Position numbers and translations under genes: made by a program. From Flavobacterium cupriresistens (GTDB lineage: Bacteria; Bacteroidota; Bacteroidia; Flavobacteriales; Flavobacteriaceae): a DNA stretch of 64,000 nt. The notes under the pieces were generated by a model, which ran no database searches, was not told the DNA's origin, and worked only from the letters and a program-made list of their open reading frames with translations. Positions 52,725 to 60,872 of the stretch are shown in pieces; the stretch's first letter is position 1, and the number at the start of each line of letters is the position of its first letter. Where the stretch lies: the NCBI RefSeq assembly GCF_020911925.1, contig NZ_CP087134.1, positions 1,364,001 to 1,428,000 on the forward strand, read 5' to 3'.

Positions 52725-53855
52725 CTAATTTTTCTTTACTGCTGAACAACCTGCCATAGTTGTGATTTTGATGGCTTCTGTAGCAGGTAAACTATCGTTT
52801 CTGTTTACTGTTTCTTGTACAACATTTCGGGTAATCTCTTCAAAAACAGTCTCGATTACTGAAGCTGTTTGCAAAGCTGCCGGACGACCATAATCTCCTG
52901 CTTCACGAATAGATTGTACAATTGGCACTTCACCTAAGAAAGGAACATTTAGATCTTCAGCCAGGTTTTTAGCCCCTTCTTGTCCAAAGATATAATATTT
53001 ATTGTCAGGTAATTCTTCTGGTGTAAAGTACGCCATATTTTCTATAATTCCCAAAACAGGAACATTTATATTATCCTGCATAAACATCGCTACTCCTTTT
53101 TTTGCATCAGCAAGAGCTACAGCTTGTGGTGTACTTACCACTACAGCTCCTGTAATTGGTAACGATTGCATGATCGAAAGGTGAATGTCACCTGTTCCCG
53201 GAGGTAAGTCGATTAACATAAAATCTAATTCTCCCCAGTCTGCATCAAATATCATTTGATTTAATGCTTTTGAAGCCATTGGACCTCTCCAGATTACCGC
53301 CTGACTTGGAGCGGTGAAAAATCCGATAGAAAGTATTTTGATCTCATAGCTTTCAACCGGTTTCATTTTCGATTTCCCGTCAACAGTAGTCGAAACGGGT
53401 TTCTCATTCTCTACATCAAACATAATTGGCATTGATGGCCCATAAATATCGGCATCCAAAATACCAACTGCAAAGCCCATTTTTGCTAATGTTACAGCTA
53501 AATTTGCAGTAACAGTAGATTTTCCAACACCACCTTTACCGGATGCAACGGCGATTATATTTTTAATTCCCGGAATGGCACGACCTTTAATTTCGTTTTT
53601 CTCAGGAGTTTCCACTTTAATATTTACTTTAATTTTTGCTTCAGGTGATATTAATTCATGAATTGTTTTTTTAATATCATCTTCAGCTCTTTTTTTGATG
53701 TGCATAGCAGGCGTATGAATCACTAAATCGACTACAACTTCATCGCCAAAAGTAATTACATTGGCTACAGCTCCGCTTTCAACCATATTTTTTCCTTCTC
53801 CCGCTATAGTAATTGTTTCTAGAGCTTTAAGAATTTCTTTTCTGTCTAATTTCAT
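52725..53855 (-). CDS. Mrp/NBP35-type iron-sulfur ATPase
   Basis: 376 residues. N-terminal FeS_assembly_P (DUF59-like) region (~1-95), then a deviant Walker A P-loop (VASGKGGVGKSTVTANLAV), DADIYGPSMPIMF, LIDLPPGTGDIHLSIMQ and VVSTPQAVALADAKKG. These are carriers or scaffolds for Fe-S clusters (ApbC/Mrp). The C-terminus carries AGCSAVKKN. A TATCTTTG -7 box is at 53928..53935 on this strand. A NifU-like protein and a 2Fe-2S ferredoxin lie downstream. Confidence 0.92.
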   Translation of the reverse strand: MKLDRKEILKALETITIAGEGKNMVESGAVANVITFGDEVVVDLVIHTPAMHIKKRAEDDIKKTIHELISPEAKIKVNIKVETPEKNEIKGRAIPGIKNIIAVASGKGGVGKSTVTANLAVTLAKMGFAVGILDADIYGPSMPIMFDVENEKPVSTTVDGKSKMKPVESYEIKILSIGFFTAPSQAVIWRGPMASKALNQMIFDADWGELDFMLIDLPPGTGDIHLSIMQSLPITGAVVVSTPQAVALADAKKGVAMFMQDNINVPVLGIIENMAYFTPEELPDNKYYIFGQEGAKNLAEDLNVPFLGEVPIVQSIREAGDYGRPAALQTASVIETVFEEITRNVVQETVNRNDSLPATEAIKITTMAGCSAVKKN

Positions 53856-54286
53856 TTTTAACGTCGTGTTTTTCTATTGAGCGAAATTAATTTAAAAACT
53901 GTTTTTATTTAAACTGATTTCAGAGTGCAAAGATAACGGATTATGTTCGAATTTTAACTTTTTTTAGATTGGATTTGTTGATAGCGAGATTGTTCAAAAT
54001 GATTCTAGGTAACTTGAAGTTCTCGTCTTTAAGAACTCAAAAAAAACAGTTGTTTTTTTACAGATTGTTTTAGGGACTGTTTTTTTTAATTAAGCAGAAA
54101 AAACCGCACACTAATTTAGAAGATTTTATGCGTTAATTGTCAATAATCTTGGCTATATTTGAGTACCCCAAATTGATGATTTCCAAGTAATTCCGAAAAT
54201 GTTAAAAACTTGTTTTTCAGAAGTTTTTATAGCTTTTTAATGTTTTTGTAATTAAACAAAGTTCTAAAAATTTAATCCGTAAAAGT
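53856..54286. other. Divergent intergenic region, no gene recognised
   Basis: About 430 bp between the divergent Mrp and L,D-transpeptidase genes. It holds the mrp -7 box (53928..53935) and a TATATTTG box at 54154..54161 for the plus-strand gene with no well-placed -33. Otherwise AT-rich without visible features. Confidence 0.5.
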
Positions 54287-55909
54287 ATGCGAAATTTTAC
54301 TTCTTTCACTGTAATTATTGCGATGAGTTTTTTAGTGTTTTCTTTTACATCATTGGATGTTGATGAAATAAAAGCGAAGAATACATCGGTTAATATTGAA
54401 AATGGGATTGTTTCTAAAAAAAGTCTTCAGTCAGTCTCTCTTGACGACGCTTCTATAGAACAGTTTTTTAAAAAATATTCCAAACTAAAGAAATACAAGA
54501 AGGATGTTTTGGATATTTATACCAAAAGAAATTACAAATCGATTTGGTATGATGAGAAAAACATCACTGAATTTGGGAATTTACTCTATCAGAAAGTAAA
54601 CGTATTACAAGATCAGGGTATAGAAAATAAAATGCCCTATAAAGACGAGATTGATGAGGCTTTTAATGAAAGCTCGGAAGAAAAACCAACGGAACTCGAC
54701 ACCGAATTACTGCTTACCAATATGTACGTTTTTTACGCCAGTAACGTTTATTCGGGTGTAGATCCGGCAACGCTCAAGAAGATAGGGTGGTATTTACCAG
54801 CCAAGACAATTTCGTATCCCAAAATTCTGGACTCGCTTATTGTAGATTCCAATCGTTTAAATAAAGATGATAATTTGTTGTTCGGTCAGTATTACAAACT
54901 TCAAGAAGCATTAAAAAAATACCGAAAAATTGAGACTGATAATTTGTGGCAGCCCATTTCGATTAATGCGGCGACGTATAAAGATCTAAAACCTTTTGAC
55001 ATCTCCAATACGATAAAAGATGTACGACAACGTCTTTTTGTGGTCGGAGATCTTGCTCAGGATTCTAAGAGTGATGTTTATGACGAAGAGCTTATGGCGG
55101 GAGTGCTGAACTACAAAAAAAGATACGGTCTGAAGTTAAACTATGCTTTAACGAAAGAGCATATTGATCAGCTGAATGAACCGATCTCTAAACGTATAAA
55201 AACCATTATGCTTAATATGGAGCGTTGCAGATGGATCCCTACTAAACTGTCTAAGGCCAGCGAATATATTATGGTAAACATTCCTTCTTTCAGACTGATT
55301 TATGTGAAGGATGGAAAATATGATCTGGTATCGGATATTTTTGTGGGTACCAGAATGACCGAAACGGTAATTTTTAGCGGTAATATGGACCGAATTGTTT
55401 TCAGTCCGTATTGGTATGTGCCAACCAGTATTATTAAAAACGAATTAAAACTTCAGATGGCCAGTGATAAGAATTATCTGGCAGATCATAATATGGAGTG
55501 GAACGGTGGTCGCGTAAGACAAAAACCAGGGCCTAAAAATTCGTTGGGACTGGTTAAATTTATGTTTCCAAATCCAAATGATATTTACCTGCATGATACA
55601 CCTGCAAAAAGTTTATTTGAGTTCGAAAAACGTACGTTCAGTCATGGTTGTATCAATGTAAAAGAAGCAAAAAATCTGGCACTTGCTATTTTAAAAGACG
55701 ATCCGGATTGGCCCGTTGATAAAATTGATACTGCGATGAGCGGGGAGAAAGAAACGACTTGTATGCTTAAAAGAAAAATCCCGATTTACATTGGTTATTT
55801 TACCTCTTGGGTAAATGATAATGGCGAAATTAGTTTTTTTCCTGATGTTTACGGAAGAGACGAAAGTTTAGATAAATTACTGTATTCAGATTCAGTTACG
55901 ATGAAATAA
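54287..55909 (+). CDS. L,D-transpeptidase (YkuD) family protein
   Basis: 540 residues with an N-terminal hydrophobic signal (TVIIAMSFLVFSFTSL). A long N-terminal scaffold (~30-300) contains a peptidoglycan-binding-like segment (ELMAGVLNYKKRYGLKLNYA). The YkuD catalytic domain (~320-490) ends with the Cys motif SHGCINVKEAKNLA, preceded by FPNPNDIYLHDTP with the His. It makes 3-3 cross-links in peptidoglycan, as YcbB-type enzymes do. Single gene with a strong terminator. Confidence 0.92.
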   Translation: MRNFTSFTVIIAMSFLVFSFTSLDVDEIKAKNTSVNIENGIVSKKSLQSVSLDDASIEQFFKKYSKLKKYKKDVLDIYTKRNYKSIWYDEKNITEFGNLLYQKVNVLQDQGIENKMPYKDEIDEAFNESSEEKPTELDTELLLTNMYVFYASNVYSGVDPATLKKIGWYLPAKTISYPKILDSLIVDSNRLNKDDNLLFGQYYKLQEALKKYRKIETDNLWQPISINAATYKDLKPFDISNTIKDVRQRLFVVGDLAQDSKSDVYDEELMAGVLNYKKRYGLKLNYALTKEHIDQLNEPISKRIKTIMLNMERCRWIPTKLSKASEYIMVNIPSFRLIYVKDGKYDLVSDIFVGTRMTETVIFSGNMDRIVFSPYWYVPTSIIKNELKLQMASDKNYLADHNMEWNGGRVRQKPGPKNSLGLVKFMFPNPNDIYLHDTPAKSLFEFEKRTFSHGCINVKEAKNLALAILKDDPDWPVDKIDTAMSGEKETTCMLKRKIPIYIGYFTSWVNDNGEISFFPDVYGRDESLDKLLYSDSVTMK

Positions 55910-55931
55910 TTTTTTACGACGTCAAAAAAAC

Positions 55932-55964
55932 AAACCCAACAGGTTTTTGAAACCTGTTGGGTTT
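55932..55964. terminator. Strong terminator after the L,D-transpeptidase gene
   Basis: 15-bp perfect stem (aaacccaacaggttt and its complement, 55932..55946 and 55950..55964) with a 3-nt loop. The sequence is a common dispersed repeat and the stop is 22 nt upstream. Confidence 0.85.
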
Positions 55965-56003
55965 AGATAAAAAAAATGGTAATGGTCTACAAGTCTCAGT
56001 CTC

Positions 56004-56058
56004 AGTCACAGTCTCAGTCTTAGTTTTGAACTGAAGACTGAGACTGTGACTGAAAACT
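56004..56058. repeat. Inverted and dispersed gactg-type repeat at the end of the permease gene
   Basis: 18-bp arms agtcacagtctcagtctt (56004..56021) and aagactgagactgtgact (56034..56051) are perfect. The end gactgtgactgaaaact recurs exactly at 59451..59467. Both copies lie just after stop codons of genes of the efflux operon. Confidence 0.75.
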
Positions 56059-56077
56059 TTTAAAAAAAACAGGAAGT

Positions 56078-58507
56078 CTATTCGTATTTTAAATACTTCA
56101 ATATATCTATTTTGGTGACTTGATAGGCTTTGGTTAAAACAATCAGGAGTGTTAAAACCAACAAAGAAAGTAAGGCAATACTAAAGGGAACAAATGAAAT
56201 TCCGATTCGGAAAGCGAAATCTTCTAGCCACTTTTGCAGTAAAACATAGGCGGGAATAATTCCAATTGCAAAACCTAATAAACAGTAAAAAATATATTGT
56301 TTGGATAATTCTTTCAATAAAATGTCAGTTTCAGCTCCTAATGTTTTTCTGATGGCAATTTCTTTTAATCTTCTCTCCATCGAAAAGGATGCCAAAGCGA
56401 ACAATCCGAAGATCGCAATTATAATTACAACCATATTTAGAATAAAGAAGAGATTTTTTTGTTTTACATGTTCCTCAAATGTTTTAGCAAAACCTTTGTT
56501 TACAAATTCATAATCAAAAGGATAATCCGGGTTTACATTTTTATTCCAATACATTCTTAATTGGTCTAATGTTTCGGTCATATTATTTGGAGAAACTCTT
56601 ACCAGAATATTATTAAAATTATTCCATTTTAAAGTTTTAAGGTTGATAAAGACCATTGGCGGAATTTTATTTTGTAAGCCGCTTACATTAAAATCTTTTA
56701 CAACTCCAACAATTTTAAACTTCAGATTGCCTTTTTCATTTCCCCAACCCGATGTTATAATTGTATTTATAGGATCTTTTATATTTAAAGCTTTAACCAA
56801 TGTTTCATTCATAAGCATATTGCTTACCGTGTCAGAGGCAAATTGAGGAGATAAATCACGTCCTTTTACGATTTTAATTTTCATCATATCCAGGAAGCCA
56901 AAATCCATTTCGACATTTCGTGGCTGTACAAAAATACCATTGTGTTTAAATCCCGAACTGGAGCTTGTGCTTCCTCCAAAAGTACCGGCAAATGTGGAAA
57001 CATCTATAACGCCGGGTATTTTTTTGATTTCCTGCTTTGCTGTCAAATACTGCTCTGTTCTTCTCAAGCGATCCGGTTTGTTAAACGGAATGGAAATTAT
57101 CTGATCACCACTAAATCCAAGATCTTTGTTTGTCATATAATCAACCTGTGCATTGACAATTAAGGCACCAATGATGAAAAATGTTGCGATTCCGAATTGA
57201 AAAATAAGCATCGAATTTCGAACCCAGATACCACTTTTGCTTCTTGAAAAATTCCCTTTTAAAACTTTTAGGGTTTCAAAATTTGAAATATAAATGGCGG
57301 GAAAAATACCTGCACAGACAATTACTAATCCAAAAATAAAAATGAGTTGCAGATAAAATTCGCTACCATTCATAGTCAAATTTTTGTTTAAGAAGGTATT
57401 ATAGTAAGGTAGTGAAAGTTCTACAATGGCCAAGGCAAACAAAATGGCTAAAAGAACAATGATTGCCGTTTCAAATATAAATTGCCTCATGATCTGACTT
57501 TTTGAAGCCCCGACAATTTTACGTACACCTACTTCTTTAGCACGTTTGATTGCTGATGCGGTTGCTAAATTGATATAATTTACCAATGATAAAACCAGAA
57601 TCAAAAGAGACAAACCTCCCATGATATAAAGTAATTTCAGATTACCGATACCTTCAGGATAGTTTTGGCCTGCTGCGCTTTTTGTGCCATATAATCGAGA
57701 CGTTTTTAACTGATCGATTATTACTTTTATTTCACCATTTTCTTTTAGATACTGCTCAGGAGTTTGTCCGTTTTCCTTTGCATCTTTTAAAGTTCTGTTT
57801 ATATAATTTACGTTTTGCATTTTCTTCAAAACAAGAGATGCGTCCGCGGTTTTTTTAATTTTGATCAGTAAACCATAATTAAAATTCCCCCAGCTGTTTA
57901 GATCACCTTCTCTTTTTACCCCGCTAAACACATAATTTGGTTCTATTGAAGAGGGTCTGGTAATGCGGTATATAGATTTTACAGTATAATTTGCGCCTCC
58001 ATATGTGATAGATTTACCGATAGGATCTTCATCCTTAAAAAGCAGTTTGGCCTGATCTTCTGAAACCGCAACACTATTTTTCTCTTTTAGAATATTTTGT
58101 TTAGGACCTTTTAAGATTTCGAAAGGAAAAAAATCAAAAAAATTCTCATCACTGGTAGTGATTTTTTTAACCAATAATTTTTGACTCTTGTACTTAATAA
58201 TATCCTCATCGTACCAAGTATTAAAAAAACATACTTTTTCAATTTCGGGAATTGTGGCTTTACAGGTTTCTCCAAACGGAATGGAGTTTGAACCCCAGGT
58301 ATCGCCTGTTCTGCCAATCTTGTTCAGTACCATGTAAGTGTTTTCTTTTTCGGGATTCCATTGATCATAAGAATGTTCATTATTCCAATATAAAATGGCG
58401 AAAATAATGCTCGCAATTCCAATGCTTAACCCTAAAACATTCAAAAACGAAAACAATTTGTTTTGCTTTAAATGATAAATAAATATTTTGAACCAGTTAG
58501 AAATCAT
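56078..58507 (-). CDS. MacB-like ABC transporter permease
   Basis: 809 residues. N-terminal membrane helix (LFSFLNVLGLSIGIASIIFAIL), a large periplasmic MacB_PCD domain (~40-280), then two FtsX modules of membrane helices (LGNLKLLYIMGGLSLLILVLSLVNY, GVRKIVGASKSQIMRQFIFETAII; and FALASFSMERRLKEIAIRKTLGAE, FAIGIIPAYVLLQKWLEDF). This is the typical permease of mechanotransmitting MacB-type efflux. It begins 3 nt after the small ORF 58511..58633. The HlyD adaptor and ATPase genes lie upstream. The substrate is unknown (drug, peptide or lipid). Confidence 0.9.
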   Translation of the reverse strand: MISNWFKIFIYHLKQNKLFSFLNVLGLSIGIASIIFAILYWNNEHSYDQWNPEKENTYMVLNKIGRTGDTWGSNSIPFGETCKATIPEIEKVCFFNTWYDEDIIKYKSQKLLVKKITTSDENFFDFFPFEILKGPKQNILKEKNSVAVSEDQAKLLFKDEDPIGKSITYGGANYTVKSIYRITRPSSIEPNYVFSGVKREGDLNSWGNFNYGLLIKIKKTADASLVLKKMQNVNYINRTLKDAKENGQTPEQYLKENGEIKVIIDQLKTSRLYGTKSAAGQNYPEGIGNLKLLYIMGGLSLLILVLSLVNYINLATASAIKRAKEVGVRKIVGASKSQIMRQFIFETAIIVLLAILFALAIVELSLPYYNTFLNKNLTMNGSEFYLQLIFIFGLVIVCAGIFPAIYISNFETLKVLKGNFSRSKSGIWVRNSMLIFQFGIATFFIIGALIVNAQVDYMTNKDLGFSGDQIISIPFNKPDRLRRTEQYLTAKQEIKKIPGVIDVSTFAGTFGGSTSSSSGFKHNGIFVQPRNVEMDFGFLDMMKIKIVKGRDLSPQFASDTVSNMLMNETLVKALNIKDPINTIITSGWGNEKGNLKFKIVGVVKDFNVSGLQNKIPPMVFINLKTLKWNNFNNILVRVSPNNMTETLDQLRMYWNKNVNPDYPFDYEFVNKGFAKTFEEHVKQKNLFFILNMVVIIIAIFGLFALASFSMERRLKEIAIRKTLGAETDILLKELSKQYIFYCLLGFAIGIIPAYVLLQKWLEDFAFRIGISFVPFSIALLSLLVLTLLIVLTKAYQVTKIDILKYLKYE

Positions 58508-58510
58508 TGT

Positions 58511-58633
58511 TTATCCTTTTATAATTAGCTCAGTTAAAGCCGAAACCGAAACTGTATTTTTATTTTCTATAGTCATCACTTTGCAGATAAATCCTACCAG
58601 GATTAAAATTGCAGTTACAATAAATTTGATCAT
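58511..58633 (-). CDS. Putative 40-aa small membrane protein between ATPase and permease
   Basis: A short frame from ATG to TAA filling nearly the whole gap between the ATPase and permease genes (8 nt and 3 nt spacings). It encodes one membrane helix (MIKFIVTAILILVGFICKVM) and a polar tail (TIENKNTVSVSALTELIIKG). The tight gene order suggests a real coding gene and possibly a small subunit of the transporter. No family recognised. Confidence 0.55.
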   Translation of the reverse strand: MIKFIVTAILILVGFICKVMTIENKNTVSVSALTELIIKG

Positions 58634-58641
58634 TTTGATTT

Positions 58642-59349
58642 TTATTTAGCGTCCATAAAAACATCAACATTTCTCTGATTTAATTTTTCAGAGAAGATAA
58701 CCCCATCCTTCATGTGAATTGTTTTTTGCGAAAAAGAAGCATCATAATCAGAGTGGGTAACCATCAGAATTGTAGCGCCTTTAGCGTGCAAATCTGTTAA
58801 AAGTTCCATTACTTCATTGCCGTTTTTACTGTCCAAATTTCCCGTTGGCTCATCGGCAAGAATAATTTTAGGGTCGTTTACTAAGGCTCTCGCTACGGCA
58901 ACCCTTTGTTGTTGACCTCCTGAAAGTTGTTGCGGAAAGTGTTTTAAACGGTGCGAGATATTTAGTTTTTCTGCAATGGCTTCAATCTTTGGTTTTCTGT
59001 CAGCAGCTTTTACATTGTTGTAAAGCAAAGGCAATTCGATATTGTCGTAAACTGAAAGCTCATCAATTAAATTGAAATTTTGAAAAATAAAACCAATATT
59101 TTCTTTGCGAACCTGCGCTCTTCCTTTTTCTTTTAAGCCGATCATTTCCTGATCCAGTAATTTATAACTTCCTTCAGAGGCGCTGTCCAGTAATCCTATT
59201 ATATTTAGTAAAGTCGATTTGCCACAACCCGAAGGCCCCATAATAGTTAAAAAATCTCCTTTTTTAATGGTTAAGCTAATGCCGCTTAGAGCAGAGGTTT
59301 CTACTTCTTCGGTTCTAAAAACTTTGGTTAAATTTTCAATAGTTATCAT
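58642..59349 (-). CDS. ABC transporter ATP-binding protein (MacB/LolD type)
   Basis: 235 residues. Walker A MGPSGCGKSTLLN, Q-loop FIFQNFNLIDELS, signature LSGGQQQRVAVARAL, Walker B ILADEPTGNLDSKNG, H-loop MVTHS. It drives the permease downstream on the same strand. It matches the LolD/MacB subfamily, which uses a separate ATPase polypeptide. Confidence 0.95.
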   Translation of the reverse strand: MITIENLTKVFRTEEVETSALSGISLTIKKGDFLTIMGPSGCGKSTLLNIIGLLDSASEGSYKLLDQEMIGLKEKGRAQVRKENIGFIFQNFNLIDELSVYDNIELPLLYNNVKAADRKPKIEAIAEKLNISHRLKHFPQQLSGGQQQRVAVARALVNDPKIILADEPTGNLDSKNGNEVMELLTDLHAKGATILMVTHSDYDASFSQKTIHMKDGVIFSEKLNQRNVDVFMDAK

Positions 59350-59437
59350 ATTTTTAAGGTGTAAGTTGTTGTTAAAAACGTTTTTTGATTGATGACTGAT
59401 GGTTATTTGTTATTTGTGAAATGTTAGCTGTAAAATG

Positions 59438-59467
59438 TGACTGCGACCGCGACTGTGACTGAAAACT
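59438..59467. repeat. Copy of the gactg-type repeat near the HlyD stop
   Basis: tgactgcgaccgcgactg followed by tgactgaaaact. It shares 17 exact bases with the copy at 56042..56058 in the same orientation and lies 3 nt after the stop codon of the adaptor gene. Confidence 0.7.
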
Positions 59468-59469
59468 AA

Positions 59470-60714
59470 CTACTCTGTGCTAATCGATAATTCCTCAACA
59501 TCTTTATAATCTGTATAAGAAGAAGTAATCACAGATTCGCCTTCTTTTAAACCTTCCAAAACTTCATAATAAGAAGGGTTTTCGCGTCCTAGTTTAATAT
59601 TTCTTCTTTCGGCTTTGTTTCCTTTGACTACAAAAATCCATTTTCCGGCAGTTTCCTGATTAAAGCTTCCTTTTGAAATGACCAGAGTTTTATTTTTCTC
59701 GGATAAAATTAGTTTTACTCCAAAACTTAAGCCGTCTTGTAATGTGATTTTTTCTTTAGAAGTAAAAGCTAATTCTACTGTAAAATGACCGCTTTTTACT
59801 TCCGGAATAACTTTGGTTACTAAAACCTCAAGATTTTGCCCTTTAAATTCGACCTGACCTTTTAAGCCTTCACGAACTTTTTCCAGATAAAACTCATCCA
59901 CATCAGCAATAAGTTTGTATCCTTTTTTAGAATCTATTTTTCCGATGCTGGCACCAGCTTGAAATGTTTTCCCCAGAACAGGTTCGAATGAAGTCAGTCT
60001 TCCGGACTCAGGCGCTGTGATCAAAAAGTTCTTTTTGTTGTTTCGCAAGATATCAAGACTTCTTTCCATGGTTTGTATCGAAAGGTTGATTTGTGAAATC
60101 TGAACCTGATTGCTTGCCTTTTCTTTTTGAATACTTTGCTGAATCGTCTTTTTTCGTTCTTCCTGAAAACGCAAGCCCTCTTTAAAGGTATTCCAGTCAT
60201 TTTTCGAAATCACATCTTTGGCAAACAATTTCGAGTTCATATCATACAATCTTTTGGCGTCATTATAATCATGTTCAATTAAAACCAAATCCTTGGTTAA
60301 GTTCAATTCCTGATTTCTAATATTCAGTTTACCTGTATTTAGATTGTTGATTTGCTCAATAATGGCTGTTTCCTGAGTTAGATAGTTCAGTTCAGTATTT
60401 GGGTTGTACAAGCGGGCCAAAGATTGTCCTTTAGTAACCATAGCGCCATTTTCTACAAAAATCTCTTTTACCGATCCTCCCTCGGTTACATTTACAAGCA
60501 TCACATTCAAAGGTTCTACTTTGGCTTGAAAAACAACGAAGTCTTCAAAAAAAGCTTTTTCAACTTGTTGCACAGTCAGTTCATTTGCTTTTACGTTTAG
60601 ACTTCTTTTAGTGCTAAACGAATAAAAGAAGAGTGCTGCCAAAACTAAAAAAACACCAATTAGTATTGTGAGGTTTCTAAATTTTCTATTTTTACGAGGG
60701 ATTACTGTGTCCAT
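59470..60714 (-). CDS. HlyD/MacA-type periplasmic adaptor of an ABC efflux system
   Basis: 414 residues. One N-terminal helix (NLTILIGVFLVLAALFFYSF), lipoyl-like half (VLNVMLVNVTEGGSVKEI-type, then VENGAMVTKGQSLARL), a coiled-coil hairpin (~90-210), second lipoyl half and barrel (ITAPESGRLTSFEPVLG, VKSGHFTVELAFTSKE) and C-terminal domain (VKGNKAERRNIKLGRENPSY). The ATG at 60714 is chosen because the sigma54-like promoter (60744..60759) lies inside the longer frame upstream (60762). First gene of the efflux operon. Confidence 0.88.
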   Translation of the reverse strand: MDTVIPRKNRKFRNLTILIGVFLVLAALFFYSFSTKRSLNVKANELTVQQVEKAFFEDFVVFQAKVEPLNVMLVNVTEGGSVKEIFVENGAMVTKGQSLARLYNPNTELNYLTQETAIIEQINNLNTGKLNIRNQELNLTKDLVLIEHDYNDAKRLYDMNSKLFAKDVISKNDWNTFKEGLRFQEERKKTIQQSIQKEKASNQVQISQINLSIQTMERSLDILRNNKKNFLITAPESGRLTSFEPVLGKTFQAGASIGKIDSKKGYKLIADVDEFYLEKVREGLKGQVEFKGQNLEVLVTKVIPEVKSGHFTVELAFTSKEKITLQDGLSFGVKLILSEKNKTLVISKGSFNQETAGKWIFVVKGNKAERRNIKLGRENPSYYEVLEGLKEGESVITSSYTDYKDVEELSISTE

Positions 60715-60743
60715 TTCTTTAAATAATTTACTGATAGTCAATA

Positions 60744-60759
60744 GGTAAATATTGTGCCA
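60744..60759 (-). promoter_or_regulatory. Sigma54-like promoter of the efflux operon
   Basis: On the minus strand TGGCAC-N5-TTACC matches the sigma54 -24/-12 consensus (TGGCAC-N5-TTGCW) at all key positions except A for G in the -12 pair. The predicted start near 60733 lies about 20 nt before the adaptor ATG at 60714. A sigma54-type regulator gene is divergently encoded, which supports it. Confidence 0.62.
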
Positions 60760-60822
60760 CAAAAAGTATTATTTGTAAAGCCTTGATTTTAAAGAGACTT
60801 TAAAAGCGATCAAAAAAAGGAC

Positions 60823-60838
60823 TGTTCGAAAATGGACA
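60823..60838. promoter_or_regulatory. Operator 1 (enhancer site) of the sigma54 regulator
   Basis: TGTTCGAAAATGGACA, an imperfect palindrome. It aligns to the second site at 12 of 16 positions. Centre ~22 bp (two helix turns) from site 2 and about 100 bp upstream of the sigma54-like start, which suits an enhancer. Confidence 0.5.
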
Positions 60839-60844
60839 GTTGAC

Positions 60845-60860
60845 CGTTCGAAATCGAACA
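60845..60860. promoter_or_regulatory. Operator 2 (enhancer site) of the sigma54 regulator
   Basis: CGTTCGAAATCGAACA with perfect GTTCG/CGAAC arms. It lies 13 nt before the regulator ATG, so autoregulation is possible. Confidence 0.5.
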
Positions 60861-60872
60861 AAAATAAATACC

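Noticed and set aside
54041-54060. Terminator hairpin in the mrp/L,D-transpeptidase gap
   Set aside because: The arms (aaaaaaca/tgtttttt) are A/T only with a 2-nt loop, too weak and too tight to claim.
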